A stretch of 47,772 nt of DNA, taken from contig JADJBW010000022.1 in assembly GCA_016703525.1 (NCBI GenBank), positions 1-47,772 on the forward strand, written 5' to 3'. The notes under the pieces are model-generated. The model worked only from the letters and a program-made list of their open reading frames with translations, did not search any database and was not told where the DNA came from. The stretch comes from Actinomycetota bacterium (lineage in GTDB: Bacteria; Actinomycetota; Acidimicrobiia; Acidimicrobiales; Microtrichaceae). Numbering within the stretch: position 1 is the first letter of the stretch; each line of letters starts with the position of its first letter. The position numbers and the translations under genes were made by a program. Of the stretch, positions 1 to 7,782 are shown in pieces.

Positions 1-147
1 CCCATGAGCCTGTGTGACGTTCAATCGCCGCTTCAGCCACGCGAAACGACAGCGGCGCGGCCGCCACGACCAGCCGCCGAACACACGACATCGACGAGCA
101 ACGAGGCAGCGAAAGAACGAGGACCCGGCCGCGGTGATCGTTGCCCG

Positions 148-183
148 GTCGGGCTGTCACCGCGGCCTCCTACAATCGATCCG
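148..183 (+). promoter_or_regulatory. Promoter of the first vapBC module, duplicated at 1561
   Basis: These 36 bases match 1561-1596 with about five differences, so the promoter was duplicated along with the toxin-antitoxin module. TACAAT at 171-176 is a good -10 element and lies 7 nt upstream of the GTG start at 184. That spacing predicts a leaderless mRNA. No convincing -35 element is visible. Confidence 0.5.
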
Positions 184-414
184 GTGACCGTGACACTCGA
201 TCTTCCCGCCGAGGCCCAAGCCCGCCTCCAAGCCGAAGCAACCCGCCGCGGGATCACCCTCGACCAACTCATCGCAGAACTCGCCGACCAGTTCCCCGCC
301 GAGACCACCACCCCCCGGCGCCAACGAGCCTTCGTCGGGATTGGATCATCGACGACGGGACGCGGTGCACGCGACGCCGATGAGATGCTGGCCGAAGGGT
401 TCGGGCGCGACTGA
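184..414 (+). CDS. VapB-like antitoxin (copy 1)
   Basis: A protein of 76 residues that begins VTVTLDLPAEAQARLQAEA. A short beta strand is followed by an amphipathic helix and the phrase GITLDQLIAELA, as in ribbon-helix-helix-like or CopG/AbrB-like antitoxins that sit before PIN toxins. The GTG start at 184 is chosen because the paralogue at 1597 starts at the same place and a -10 box lies 7 nt upstream. The open frame extends upstream to base 4, but that part is low-complexity and shows no homology to copy 2. The antitoxin should bind and neutralise the PIN protein that begins 2 nt after its stop, and repress its own promoter. The C-terminal tail (about residues 45-76) differs from copy 2, which fits partner specificity. 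The exact family is inferred from context. Confidence 0.6.
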   Translation: MTVTLDLPAEAQARLQAEATRRGITLDQLIAELADQFPAETTTPRRQRAFVGIGSSTTGRGARDADEMLAEGFGRD

Positions 415-416
415 CC

Positions 417-821
417 GTGCTCATCGTTGACCGGCATCCTCCTCGCCGCTGCGGATAACGCAGACCTCGACCACCTCGCCTGCGCCGAGATCGTCGCGAC
501 CACCGACGAGCTCGTCACCACCCACCTGGTGATCGCCGAGGCCGCGTACTTGATCGCGCGACAACTCGGCCCAGCAGCCGAAGCGGCGTTCTTCCGTTCC
601 GTCGCCATGGGCGATGTCACGATCGAGGCGCTGACCGGCACGGATCTCGGTCGCGTCGCCGACCTTGTCGAGACCTACGTCGATCTGCCCCTCGGCGGCA
701 CCGACGGCAGCGTCATCGCGATCGCCGAGCGGCTCAACCAATCCTGTGTCGCGACCCTCGACCGGCGACACTTCACCGTCGTGAGCCCGGCCCACTGCCC
801 GGCCTTCGAACTCATCCCTGA
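417..821 (+). pseudogene. PIN-domain (VapC-like) toxin, copy 1, frame disrupted at both ends
   Basis: The body reads as a PIN ribonuclease: an AAADNAD segment, VIAEAAYLI with a conserved Glu, GTDGSVIAIAERL with a conserved Asp, and a LDRRHF segment. It matches the intact toxin at 1854 throughout. The natural start is GTG 417, giving VLIVD, but relative to copy 2 two bases are missing after 431. The first catalytic Asp is therefore out of frame with the rest, and the remaining frame can only begin at TTG 427. At the 3' end, copy 2 ends FELIP then TGA, whereas here a missing C (816-818) puts the TGA at 819-821 out of frame and the frame stays open to 1215. It is either a decayed toxin or two read errors. 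If translated as is, it would lack one metal-binding acidic residue. Confidence 0.6.
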
Positions 822-1211
822 CCGCGCACAGCGCCGTTATCCGCCACAGGGTCACAGCAGGTGTCGGTGCCGACTGGAAGATCGACGCCGTGACGACGGC
901 GAGCAGACACCAGAAGCGGGGGTTTCTTCTTTCGCTGCTGACGCTGCTCTCCCTCGTCGGCGCGTTCCTCGGGCCGCCGGTGGACGCGTCCGCGTCAACG
1001 CGTGTCGCTGCTGGAACACGCGCCCGCGCGATCGAGGACCCGGCCACCGCAGCGGCTTGGCGCAGAGGCAGGCGGGCGACATTCTGGCGGCGCCCGGCGC
1101 AACCTTCGTTCGAGGGTTTCCGTGGGCGTTTCGGTTCGACGATCGAGGCAACCGCGGCTGGTCGCGGGATCGTGCGACCCAACGGCCAACTGCGAGCCCC
1201 AGGGAGTGGTG
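822..1211. other. Poorly coding stretch between the two toxin-antitoxin modules
   Basis: About 390 bases with no confidently recognised gene. Its first 30 bases still align with the sequence after the second toxin (2265 onward), so the duplicated unit extends slightly past the toxin. The only protein-like signal is the hydrophobic N-terminus described at 890. All three forward frames stay open for long stretches, which is expected at this G+C content. Confidence 0.5.
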
Positions 1212-1276
1212 GTGACCAACAGCCGGATTCAAGTCGGGCTCTCGAGCCCACCGGACAGGTCGGGGCTGGTGGCTGA
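890..1276 (+). CDS. Possible secreted protein, unrecognised, doubtful
   Basis: A GTG-started frame of 128 residues. Residues 1-35 look like a signal peptide: a basic start (SRHQKRG), a leucine-rich core (FLLSLLTLLSLVGAFLG) and an alanine-type cleavage region (VDASA). The remainder is arginine-rich and matches nothing I know. In the same stretch another forward frame also reads as protein-like (1081-1170), so the gene may be frameshifted or be the remnant of a larger secreted protein. It overlaps the open tail of the first PIN toxin and the small gene at 1212. The signal peptide is the only real evidence. Confidence 0.25.
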   Translation: MTTASRHQKRGFLLSLLTLLSLVGAFLGPPVDASASTRVAAGTRARAIEDPATAAAWRRGRRATFWRRPAQPSFEGFRGRFGSTIEATAAGRGIVRPNGQLRAPGSGGDQQPDSSRALEPTGQVGAGG

Positions 1277-1421
1277 TCTCATGGTGGGCTCGGTGCAGCT
1301 CGCCGAGGTCAACAGCGAAGACGGTCCGCTACGGATCGAGTTCTGCGCTCGGCCCGATGGCGAGCCGTGGGCGTTGGATCTGGATGATCTTCGAGCGGCT
1401 ATCGATGCGGCGGTCCGTTAG
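1212..1421 (+). CDS. Small conserved-looking hypothetical protein (69 aa)
   Basis: Begins VTNSRIQVGLSSPPDRSGL and continues with alternating hydrophobic strands (VADLMVGSVQLAEV, LRIEFCARPDG) and a final helix rich in Asp and Ala (LDLDDLRAAIDAAV). The compact beta-beta-beta-alpha pattern and acidic C-terminus resemble small single-domain proteins often found beside secreted effectors or toxin modules. I cannot assign a family. GTG 1212 is the most likely start because the upstream part of the frame is arginine-rich and non-protein-like. It lies between the two toxin-antitoxin copies and may have been carried in with one of them. Confidence 0.4.
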   Translation: MTNSRIQVGLSSPPDRSGLVADLMVGSVQLAEVNSEDGPLRIEFCARPDGEPWALDLDDLRAAIDAAVR

Positions 1422-1560
1422 CCGAAAGTGGGCTTCTATGCGGACACGCTGCGGGAGGCACCTGATGCGCTCGGGTTCTTGGCTTGCCGGCGGATCGATC
1501 ACCCAGAGCGAACACGACGGCCAGCAGGGCGCCGAGCACCAACGGCGCGTCGAAGGCTCT

Positions 1561-1596
1561 GTCGGGCTGTCACCGCCGCCTTCTACACTCGACCCC
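1561..1596 (+). promoter_or_regulatory. Promoter of the second vapBC module
   Basis: Near-copy of 148-183. TACACT at 1584-1589 is the -10 element and lies exactly 7 nt upstream of ATG 1597, as in copy 1, again predicting a leaderless transcript. Conservation of the bases GTCGGGCTGTCACCGC upstream may mark the autoregulatory operator or simply recent duplication. Confidence 0.45.
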
Positions 1597-1848
1597 ATGA
1601 CCGTGACGCTCGATCTTCCCGCCGAGGCCCAAGCGCGCCTCCAAGCCGAAGCCTCGCGTCGCGGCATCACCCTCGATCAGCTCGTCGCCGAGATCGCCGA
1701 CAACTTCCCCGCCGAGACCGCTGCCCAGCCCGGAACCCTCGAAGGGTTTTTCGGGTCCGGCGATTCCGGTGATCCGGGTTGGGCATCTCGAGATCTTCAC
1801 GAGCTGCGCCACGACCTCGCGCAACGTCGTCTCGCTGAACCAGCCTGA
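1597..1848 (+). CDS. VapB-like antitoxin (copy 2)
   Basis: A protein of 83 residues. The first roughly 37 residues are nearly identical to the antitoxin at 184 (MTVTLDLPAEAQARLQAEAS, then RRGITLDQLVAEIA). After residue 45 the copies diverge: this one ends DLHELRHDLAQRRLAEPA, a helical, charged segment likely to wrap the toxin. ATG 1597 follows a -10 element by 7 nt. The intact PIN toxin begins 5 nt after its stop, so the pair is almost certainly co-transcribed and translationally linked. It should act as antitoxin and autorepressor. The DNA-binding fold (ribbon-helix-helix against AbrB-like) cannot be settled by eye. Confidence 0.7.
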   Translation: MTVTLDLPAEAQARLQAEASRRGITLDQLVAEIADNFPAETAAQPGTLEGFFGSGDSGDPGWASRDLHELRHDLAQRRLAEPA

Positions 1849-1853
1849 CCGTC

Positions 1854-2264
1854 GTGCTGCTCGTTGATACAAACGTCTGGCTCGCCGCGGCCGATCGGCG
1901 ATCCGACCGCCACGGCGACTGTGTCGCGCTACTCGCAGCACACGCCAGCGAACTCGCTTCGCCCGTCCCAGTGATCGCGGAAACGTCGTGGCTGATCCTC
2001 GATCGGCTCGGCCACGCCGCTCACCAACAGTTCCTCGGACTCGTCGGGGCCGGCCACCTCAACGCGGTGGACCTCACCCGTCACGACTGGGCTCGCAGCA
2101 TCGACCTCTGCAGCGACTACCAAGACCTGCGCCTCGATCTCATGGACGCCTGCATCGTCGCGATCGCTGAACGCCTCGGTGTCACCACCATCGCGACGAT
2201 GAACCACCGCGACTTCGTCGTCGTTCGCCCCGCCCACTGCGACGCCTTCGAACTCATCCCCTGA
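1854..2264 (+). CDS. PIN-domain toxin ribonuclease (VapC family), copy 2, intact
   Basis: A protein of 136 residues, the usual VapC length. The N-terminus MLLVDTNVWLAAAD carries the first catalytic Asp. Further acidic positions are the Glu of VIAETSWLI (about residue 45), the Asp of LMDACIVAIAERL (about residue 97) and the region TMNHRDF. This four-acid arrangement coordinates Mg2+ or Mn2+ and cleaves RNA in known VapC toxins; the RNA target here is unknown. GTG 1854 is 5 nt after the antitoxin stop. The same product in damaged form lies at 417. The gene ends at FELIP with TGA at 2262. Confidence 0.85.
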   Translation: MLLVDTNVWLAAADRRSDRHGDCVALLAAHASELASPVPVIAETSWLILDRLGHAAHQQFLGLVGAGHLNAVDLTRHDWARSIDLCSDYQDLRLDLMDACIVAIAERLGVTTIATMNHRDFVVVRPAHCDAFELIP

Positions 2265-2396
2265 CCCGCACACAGGCGTTCTCGCCGACTGAACGAGGAG
2301 ACTGCTGAGCAAGGGCGCTTCTGTGGCGGGGTGGGTGCGTTCGACAGTGCCCGGGCAGCGCCGATCGTCGGTGGGACCCCGGCATAGGGTGAACGG
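2265..2396 (+). promoter_or_regulatory. Intergenic region and leaderless start of the acylase gene
   Basis: 132 bases without a gene. TAGGGT at 2385-2390 lies 6 nt upstream of the GTG at 2397 and looks like the -10 element of a leaderless promoter. The TAG within it is an in-frame stop, so no upstream start codon can be used. Confidence 0.35.
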
Positions 2397-4751
2397 GTGA
2401 ACAGCATCACGGGGGACCATCGGTACGAGGCGGAGATCCGGCGCACCACCCACGGCGTCGCGCACGTGCGTGCGGCCGATCTGGGCAGCCTGGCGTTCGG
2501 GCAGGGCTACGCGTGCGCTCACGACCACCTGCCGACGATCGCCGATCAGATCGTGAAGGTGCGCAGCGAGCGGGCCCGCTACTTCGGCAGGGGCCCAAAC
2601 GATCGTCACGTGAACTCCGACTTCGGGTACCTGGCTCTCGGGGTTCGCCCTTGGGCCGAGCGGATGCTCGCCACCCAGCCACGCGAGGTCGTCGAGCTGG
2701 TCGTCGGCTACGCCGCCGGTGTCAATCGTTGGCTGGCCGATCACGGCACCGAGTCGTTGCCGGCGTGGTGCCGAACGGCTCCCTGGATCGCGCCGATCGA
2801 GCCGCTCGACCTCTTCATGCTCTACGCCGATGTGGCGCTGATGGCTTCGGGCCGCAACGTGGTCGAGCTCGTCGGCGCTGCACAACCGCCCGGTGCCGCA
2901 CCGGTGGTGCACCCGCCCGCAGACCAGCCCATCGTCCCGCCGGATCATCCGGGATCGAACGGTTGGGCGTTCGGTCGGGCCGTCACGGCCGGCGGCCGCG
3001 GCCTCGTTGTCGCGAACCCGCACTTCCCGTGGCGAGGCGACGGCCGGTTCTGGGAATGCCACCTGACCGTTCCCGGCGATCTCGACGTGTACGGGGTGTC
3101 GCTCATCGGAACCCCGCTCGTGCAGATGGGGTTCAACCGTCACGTCGCCTGGACCCACACGTTCAGCCGCGGCCACCGGTTCACCTTCCATCAGTTGACG
3201 CTCGCCCCCGGTGAACCGACGCAGTACCGCTACGGCGACGACGTGCGCGAGATGACCTCCAGCACCTTCCGAATTCACGTCGGCGACCCGGCCGGCGACG
3301 ACGCTGCGTCGCCCCTCGAACGGACCTTGTGGCGTTCGCATCAGGGACCGATGCTCGATGTTCCGCTGGTCGGCTGGTCCGACCTGGCGGCGTTCGCGCT
3401 CGGCGATGCGAACGACGGCAACGACCGGTTCCTCGGTCAGTACCTCGCCATCGACCGCGCCGGCTCGATCGACGAGTTGCGCTCGGCGATCGTCGCCCAC
3501 CAGGGGATTCCGTGGACCAACGTGATTGCGGCCGACGACCGCGGCGACGTCTGGTACGCCGACCCGTCGACCACGCCCCTGCTGTCGGCCGAAGCGGAGG
3601 CACGCTTCGAGCAGCGCATTCAGGACGACCTGATCGCGTCGCTCATGTTCTCGCAGCGCGTCGCCCTCCTCGACGGCTCCAACCCGGCCGACGATTGGGT
3701 CGTCGCCGCCGAGGCTCCCCAGCCGGGCCGCGCACCCATCGACCTGCTGCCCGAACTGCGCGGCGACACGGTCGCGTTCAACAGCAACGACCCGTACTGG
3801 GTGCCACACCCGACCGAGCGGATCGAGGCGGCGCCGGTGCTGTGCGGCCTGCCGCGCCGGGCGCTGAGCCCCCGATCGCGCATGAACGCAACGATCGTCG
3901 CGGGCGACGCCCCAACCGGACCGGACGCCGATGGCTGGACGGTCGACATCGCGGAGGCGGCCCTGCTCGACAACGCCTCGCTGCTTGCCGAACGACTGCT
4001 CGACGACGTGCTCGCCCGAGGACTCGACACCGTCACGGTCGACGGTCGGGAGGTGCGGGTTGGCGATGCGGTCGCACTGCTGGCGGCATGGGACCGCCGA
4101 TTCGACCTTGAATCGGTCGGGGCGGTCGTCTGGCGGGAGTTCCTCGGATCGTTCACCGACGACGAACTGCGCGACGCAGGACCGCTGTGGGCCGTGCCGT
4201 TCGACCCCGCCGATCCGGTCGCGACGCCGAGCGGCCTCGCCGCAGCACCCGATGGAAGCCCCGACCCGCTCGCGGTCGCGTTGGGCCGCGGCGTCGCCGC
4301 GCTCGCACAGGCAGGCGTGGCGTTGGATGCGCCGCTCGGCGCGGTGCAATACGTCGAGCGGTCCGGCCGCCGAGTGCCGCTCCACGGCGCGAACGAGGTC
4401 GAGGGCATCGCGAACGTGGTGGCGCCCGTCGGCGCGTTCGCACGGAGTGACCTGGAGCCCGAACACGTCGAGCCCGAGCCGCCCATCGCCGGCCGCGTCG
4501 AACGGACCGGTCTCCACCGCGGCGGCTACCCGGTGACCTACGGAGCGAGCTTCGTGTGCGTCGTCGGGTTCACCGACGACGGTCCGCAGGCCCGCGGCCT
4601 CCTCGTGTACGGCCAGTCGGGCGACCCGGAGTCGCCGCATCACGTCGATCAGGTGGAGGCCTTCTCGCGCAAGGCACTGCGCCCGATGATGATCGACGAC
4701 GAAGCCATCGCCGCCGATCCCAACCTCACGACGACGACGATTCGCTTATGA
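2397..4751 (+). CDS. Penicillin-amidase family acylase (PvdQ / aculeacin-A-acylase-like N-terminal nucleophile hydrolase)
   Basis: A protein of 784 residues. The family precursor is autocleaved into alpha and beta chains just before a serine that becomes the catalytic nucleophile. Here the site is HPGSNGWAFG with Ser187. The following ANPHFPW, LTVPGDLDVYGVSLIGTP and GFNRHVAWTHT segments closely follow the PvdQ / AHL-acylase branch, which cleaves the amide of N-acyl homoserine lactones or lipopeptides. Members are normally exported. Here an in-frame TAG sits four codons before GTG 2397, and the N-terminus MNSITGDHRYEAEIRRTTHG has no signal peptide, so a cytoplasmic location is predicted unless the start region contains an error. 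It stands alone; its end overlaps the convergent lipoprotein gene by 6 nt. The substrate is not predictable. Confidence 0.85.
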   Translation: MNSITGDHRYEAEIRRTTHGVAHVRAADLGSLAFGQGYACAHDHLPTIADQIVKVRSERARYFGRGPNDRHVNSDFGYLALGVRPWAERMLATQPREVVELVVGYAAGVNRWLADHGTESLPAWCRTAPWIAPIEPLDLFMLYADVALMASGRNVVELVGAAQPPGAAPVVHPPADQPIVPPDHPGSNGWAFGRAVTAGGRGLVVANPHFPWRGDGRFWECHLTVPGDLDVYGVSLIGTPLVQMGFNRHVAWTHTFSRGHRFTFHQLTLAPGEPTQYRYGDDVREMTSSTFRIHVGDPAGDDAASPLERTLWRSHQGPMLDVPLVGWSDLAAFALGDANDGNDRFLGQYLAIDRAGSIDELRSAIVAHQGIPWTNVIAADDRGDVWYADPSTTPLLSAEAEARFEQRIQDDLIASLMFSQRVALLDGSNPADDWVVAAEAPQPGRAPIDLLPELRGDTVAFNSNDPYWVPHPTERIEAAPVLCGLPRRALSPRSRMNATIVAGDAPTGPDADGWTVDIAEAALLDNASLLAERLLDDVLARGLDTVTVDGREVRVGDAVALLAAWDRRFDLESVGAVVWREFLGSFTDDELRDAGPLWAVPFDPADPVATPSGLAAAPDGSPDPLAVALGRGVAALAQAGVALDAPLGAVQYVERSGRRVPLHGANEVEGIANVVAPVGAFARSDLEPEHVEPEPPIAGRVERTGLHRGGYPVTYGASFVCVVGFTDDGPQARGLLVYGQSGDPESPHHVDQVEAFSRKALRPMMIDDEAIAADPNLTTTTIRL

Positions 4752-6080
4752 CGCCGCGGGCGGATTGAGCCGCACCACGTTGTCGGGCGAAGCGATCAGG
4801 CCGTCGAGCAGCCCCTTCGCCGACGGCGCTGCCGGATCGATGCCGAGCTCGTTCTTCCACTTGAACGCCGTGCCGGGGTTGATAGCGCCGTCGAGTGCCA
4901 ACCCGGCGCCGCCACACGACGTCGGTCCCACCATGAAGCCGTACTCCCGCAACGCCCGCACCAGCTTGGTCACCGTGGCGCGTTTGGTCCCCGAGTACCC
5001 ACGGCTGTCCAACCACCACTCGACCTCCGCGTCGCTCAGGTTGAGCGCAAACCACATGCCCTGCGGGAGGGTCGTCGCTCGGTCCCCGATATTCATCGTC
5101 ACGCCGCAGCTCGCCGGACCACTCGCGTGCTCGACGCGGCTGGCCGGGAAGAGGAAGGTGCCGCACCCGCTTCCGGAGATGTCGGTGCTGCCGGAAGGGC
5201 ATACCGGTGCGCCGAACATCGTCTTGTACATCGACATCATCAGCGGATGGTGCACGTCGCCGGCGATCAGCTCGTCGGCCGTCGCAATGCCAGCGAGCGG
5301 GAACACCTTGCCGATCGCCTGGTTGACCGCGCCGCCGATCCCCGTGCTCGACGCGTCCGGGTCGCTCCCATCTGGGTCCACGGCGTAGTACGCACCCCCG
5401 ACACACAGGTCGCGTCCGATGACGAAACCGGTCGGGCGACCCGACGCGTCGGTCAGACAACGGGCATTGGGATAGCGCAGGTCGATCCCGTCGTATGGCG
5501 CGTTCCAGACTCGCCATTCCTGGCCCGTTCGCCGGTCGTACACCACGTAGATCGCATCGGAGTCAAAGAAGTAGAGCCCGTTCACCCACGAGCCGCTCGG
5601 CAGGAATTCGGGGGAGTAGGGAAAGAGCGTGCCGTTGGGCACACTCGACGTGCCGTCCCACGCGAACACGCGAACCCACTGGATCGGCTCGTAGACGCTC
5701 ACTTCGTAGGTCGGGGTTGAGAAGTCGAAGAAGTTGGTGGCAACGCGACCTCGCGATGAGGGCGTGGCGGACGGGGCGGCCGTGGCCTCGAACCATCGGC
5801 TCGCCCACAAGCCCGAGTCGCTCGCCAGGCCTGCGCACGCGGCGGGCACACGGAACGGCGAGCCCGCCGAGTACCGCCCCGGATTGGTGGTGGCGGCGGC
5901 ACGAACCGACGCGCATCGCTGCGAGGTGAATGACATCGAAGGGCTCGGTGGCGTCGGCCGGGGCGTAGAAACCGCGGTTGTGGTGGTCGATCCACCGTTC
6001 GGACCCGGCGGGCAAGCGGTAGCGAACGCCGTGACAGCGATGATGCAAGCGAGGGCGCGGGTCCACGAGCGTGTCGGCAT
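4746..6080 (-). CDS. Lipoprotein of unknown function (444 aa)
   Basis: The N-terminus MPTRSWTRALACIIAVTAFATAC is a lipoprotein signal peptide with lipobox FATAC, so residue 23 should be the lipidated cysteine. A Thr/Pro/Ser-rich tether follows (to about residue 50). The mature domain contains several Cys that could pair (for example SQRC, PAACAG, ARCLTD, DLCVGG, PVCPSG, SGCGTF, TSCGG), many aromatic residues, and a helical middle with DELIAGDVHHPLMMSMYKTM. I recognise no family. ATG 6080 is preceded by GAGGAG at a good distance. It probably sits on the outer face of the membrane. Neighbours give no functional hint; the 3' end overlaps the acylase tail to tail. Confidence 0.75.
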   Translation of the reverse strand: MPTRSWTRALACIIAVTAFATACPPGPNGGSTTTTAVSTPRPTPPSPSMSFTSQRCASVRAAATTNPGRYSAGSPFRVPAACAGLASDSGLWASRWFEATAAPSATPSSRGRVATNFFDFSTPTYEVSVYEPIQWVRVFAWDGTSSVPNGTLFPYSPEFLPSGSWVNGLYFFDSDAIYVVYDRRTGQEWRVWNAPYDGIDLRYPNARCLTDASGRPTGFVIGRDLCVGGAYYAVDPDGSDPDASSTGIGGAVNQAIGKVFPLAGIATADELIAGDVHHPLMMSMYKTMFGAPVCPSGSTDISGSGCGTFLFPASRVEHASGPASCGVTMNIGDRATTLPQGMWFALNLSDAEVEWWLDSRGYSGTKRATVTKLVRALREYGFMVGPTSCGGAGLALDGAINPGTAFKWKNELGIDPAAPSAKGLLDGLIASPDNVVRLNPPAAS

Positions 6081-6214
6081 GTCGATCTCCTCGAGGCTGA
6101 TCCGTCGTCCCGAGTCTACCCCATCGGCGCCGCGTTCCGCATTCGTGCTACCACGTGATGTGGCGCGAGTTGGCGGACGCCAAACGGGGACTTCCAGCTG
6201 CCCGTCGTGCCGGA

Positions 6215-7000
6215 TCAGCGGTCGCGGGTGCGCAGGCGCTCGCCGGCTTCCCGATACTCAGGCTGCTCGTGCGACTGGTATTCGGTGGCAAGTCCCAAGC
6301 CGAGCGCCCGCACGGCGTTGGCTCGCAGATGCTGATTCAGGAGTGCCTTCGTCTCCTGCACCGCCTGGGGCGGAAGCGCCGCGAGGCGGTGCGCATAGGC
6401 GGTCGCTTCCTCGATCAAACGGTCGCCCGGCACCACGAAGTTCGCGAGCCCCAGATCCACGGCCTCGGTCGCGGCGAGTCGATCGCCGGTGAGCAGATAC
6501 TGCTTGGCTCGCAACAGCGACGTGTGCGCCGGCCACGTGACCGCGCCGCCGTCGCCGGCCACGAGCGCGACCGCCACATGGGTGTCCGACAGGAACGCGG
6601 TCTCGGCGATGAAGACGATGTCGCACAGCGTCACCACGGTGCACCCGAGCCCGACCGCGGGGCCGTTCACGGCGGCGACCACCGGCACGGCCACCTCGAT
6701 CATCTCGTCGACCAGCCGGCGGGCCAGGCGCAGGCTGTAGCGCCGCGCAGCCAGGTCGACCCGGCGATGCTCGAAGTCCTCGTAGCTCCCGCCGGCGCTG
6801 AATGCGCGGCCGGCGCCGGTCAGCACGACCGCCCGGCACTCCGAGTCTCGTTCCACGTCGGCCCACACGTCGACGAACTGCTCGTGCAGGTCTTCGGTGA
6901 ACGCGTTCAGGGCGTCGGGTTCGTTCAGCGTCACGATGCGCACCGCGCCGTCGCTTCGCACGTCGATACTCGGTTGGCGATACAGCTCGACTCGGCCCAT
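6215..7000 (-). CDS. Crotonase-fold (enoyl-CoA hydratase/isomerase family) protein lacking both hydratase glutamates
   Basis: About 261 residues starting MGRVELYRQPSIDV. The crotonase framework is clear: LNEPDALNAF, the oxyanion-hole segments FSAGGSYEDF and NGPAVGLGC, then LTGDRLAATEAVDLGLAN. In the classical hydratase the two catalytic glutamates lie in GGGCELA and PEILLG. Here the first is Thr (GLGCTVV) and the second region reads SDTHVAVAL, so neither is present. Acyl-CoA binding is expected but simple hydration is unlikely; isomerase, hydrolase or lyase chemistry is possible. ATG 7000 is preferred to upstream 7027, which would overlap the divergent SDR. It shares a 25-bp divergent promoter region with that SDR. 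Confidence 0.8.
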   Translation of the reverse strand: MGRVELYRQPSIDVRSDGAVRIVTLNEPDALNAFTEDLHEQFVDVWADVERDSECRAVVLTGAGRAFSAGGSYEDFEHRRVDLAARRYSLRLARRLVDEMIEVAVPVVAAVNGPAVGLGCTVVTLCDIVFIAETAFLSDTHVAVALVAGDGGAVTWPAHTSLLRAKQYLLTGDRLAATEAVDLGLANFVVPGDRLIEEATAYAHRLAALPPQAVQETKALLNQHLRANAVRALGLGLATEYQSHEQPEYREAGERLRTRDR

Positions 7001-7025
7001 GAGGGGCGAGCGTAGATTGGCCGAC

Positions 7026-7760
7026 ATGGATCGGGGGCGACGAGCGATCGTGACGGGCGGCAGCAGCGGGATCGGCTTGGAGACCGCCCGGCAGTTGGTG
7101 GCGGCGGGCTACGACGTGGTGCTGACCGCGCGGCGTGAGCCCGAGTTGCGGCTGGCGGCCGAGTCGATCGGCGCCCGCGCCGTCGCCGGCGACTGCACCG
7201 ACGCCACCTCGTTCGCGGCGGTCGTGGAAGCGTCGGGTTCTGTCGATCTGGTCGTCCATGCGGCCGGCGTGATGGCAGGCACGTTCGTGCGCAAAGAGCG
7301 CTTGGCCGACTTCGAGGCCGTCGTGCGCACCAACCTCACATCGGCCTTCGTGGTTGCGTCGGCATCGCTCCCGGCGATGGGGCCGGGCGGTCGGTTCGTC
7401 TTCGTGTCGTCGAGTTCGTCGCACGCTCCGCAGCCCGGGCTGAGCGCCTACTCCGCATCGAAAGCGGGACTGAATGCCTTCGCCGGTGCCTTCGCCAAGG
7501 AGGTCGAGCGTGACGGCATCGCCGTGCACGTGATCACGACAGGCCCGGTCGAGACGCCGATGCTGGACGACGTCCGGTTCCCGATGCGCACGCTTTCGGT
7601 CGGCGATGTCGCCGCAGCGGTCTGCTGGCTCGACACCCTCCCGGCCAACGTGGTGCTGGGCGAGATCGAGGTGTCGAGCGTGGAGTCCGGGCCGTTCGCT
7701 CCCGAGCTCTTCGTTCCGAGCGCGGCCCGAGCGCTCGGACGCACCGAGCGTCAGCACTAG
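7026..7760 (+). CDS. Short-chain dehydrogenase/reductase
   Basis: A protein of 244 residues of the classical SDR type. The nucleotide site is VTGGSSGIG (about residues 10-18). DCTDAT marks the adenine-binding Asp, and HAAGV replaces the usual NNAG. The catalytic Ser lies in VSSSSSHA and the Tyr/Lys pair is YSASK (about residue 144). An Arg after the second strand (TARREPE) suggests NADP(H). It likely oxidises or reduces an alcohol or carbonyl of a lipid or CoA-linked intermediate. Divergent from the crotonase at 7000. The regulon operator found elsewhere in the window is absent here. Confidence 0.85.
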   Translation: MDRGRRAIVTGGSSGIGLETARQLVAAGYDVVLTARREPELRLAAESIGARAVAGDCTDATSFAAVVEASGSVDLVVHAAGVMAGTFVRKERLADFEAVVRTNLTSAFVVASASLPAMGPGGRFVFVSSSSSHAPQPGLSAYSASKAGLNAFAGAFAKEVERDGIAVHVITTGPVETPMLDDVRFPMRTLSVGDVAAAVCWLDTLPANVVLGEIEVSSVESGPFAPELFVPSAARALGRTERQH

Positions 7761-7782
7761 CTCAGGAGGGGACCGCGGTCGA

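Noticed and set aside
1..2264. Mobile element or prophage border at the toxin-antitoxin region
   Set aside because: No integrase, transposase, terminal inverted repeats or attachment site was seen; local duplication explains the arrangement.
1929..4643. A 904-codon open frame antisense to the acylase gene
   Set aside because: It is the mirror of a real gene in very G+C-rich DNA. Its product is His/Arg/Asp-rich without any domain, and the opposite strand encodes a clear acylase.
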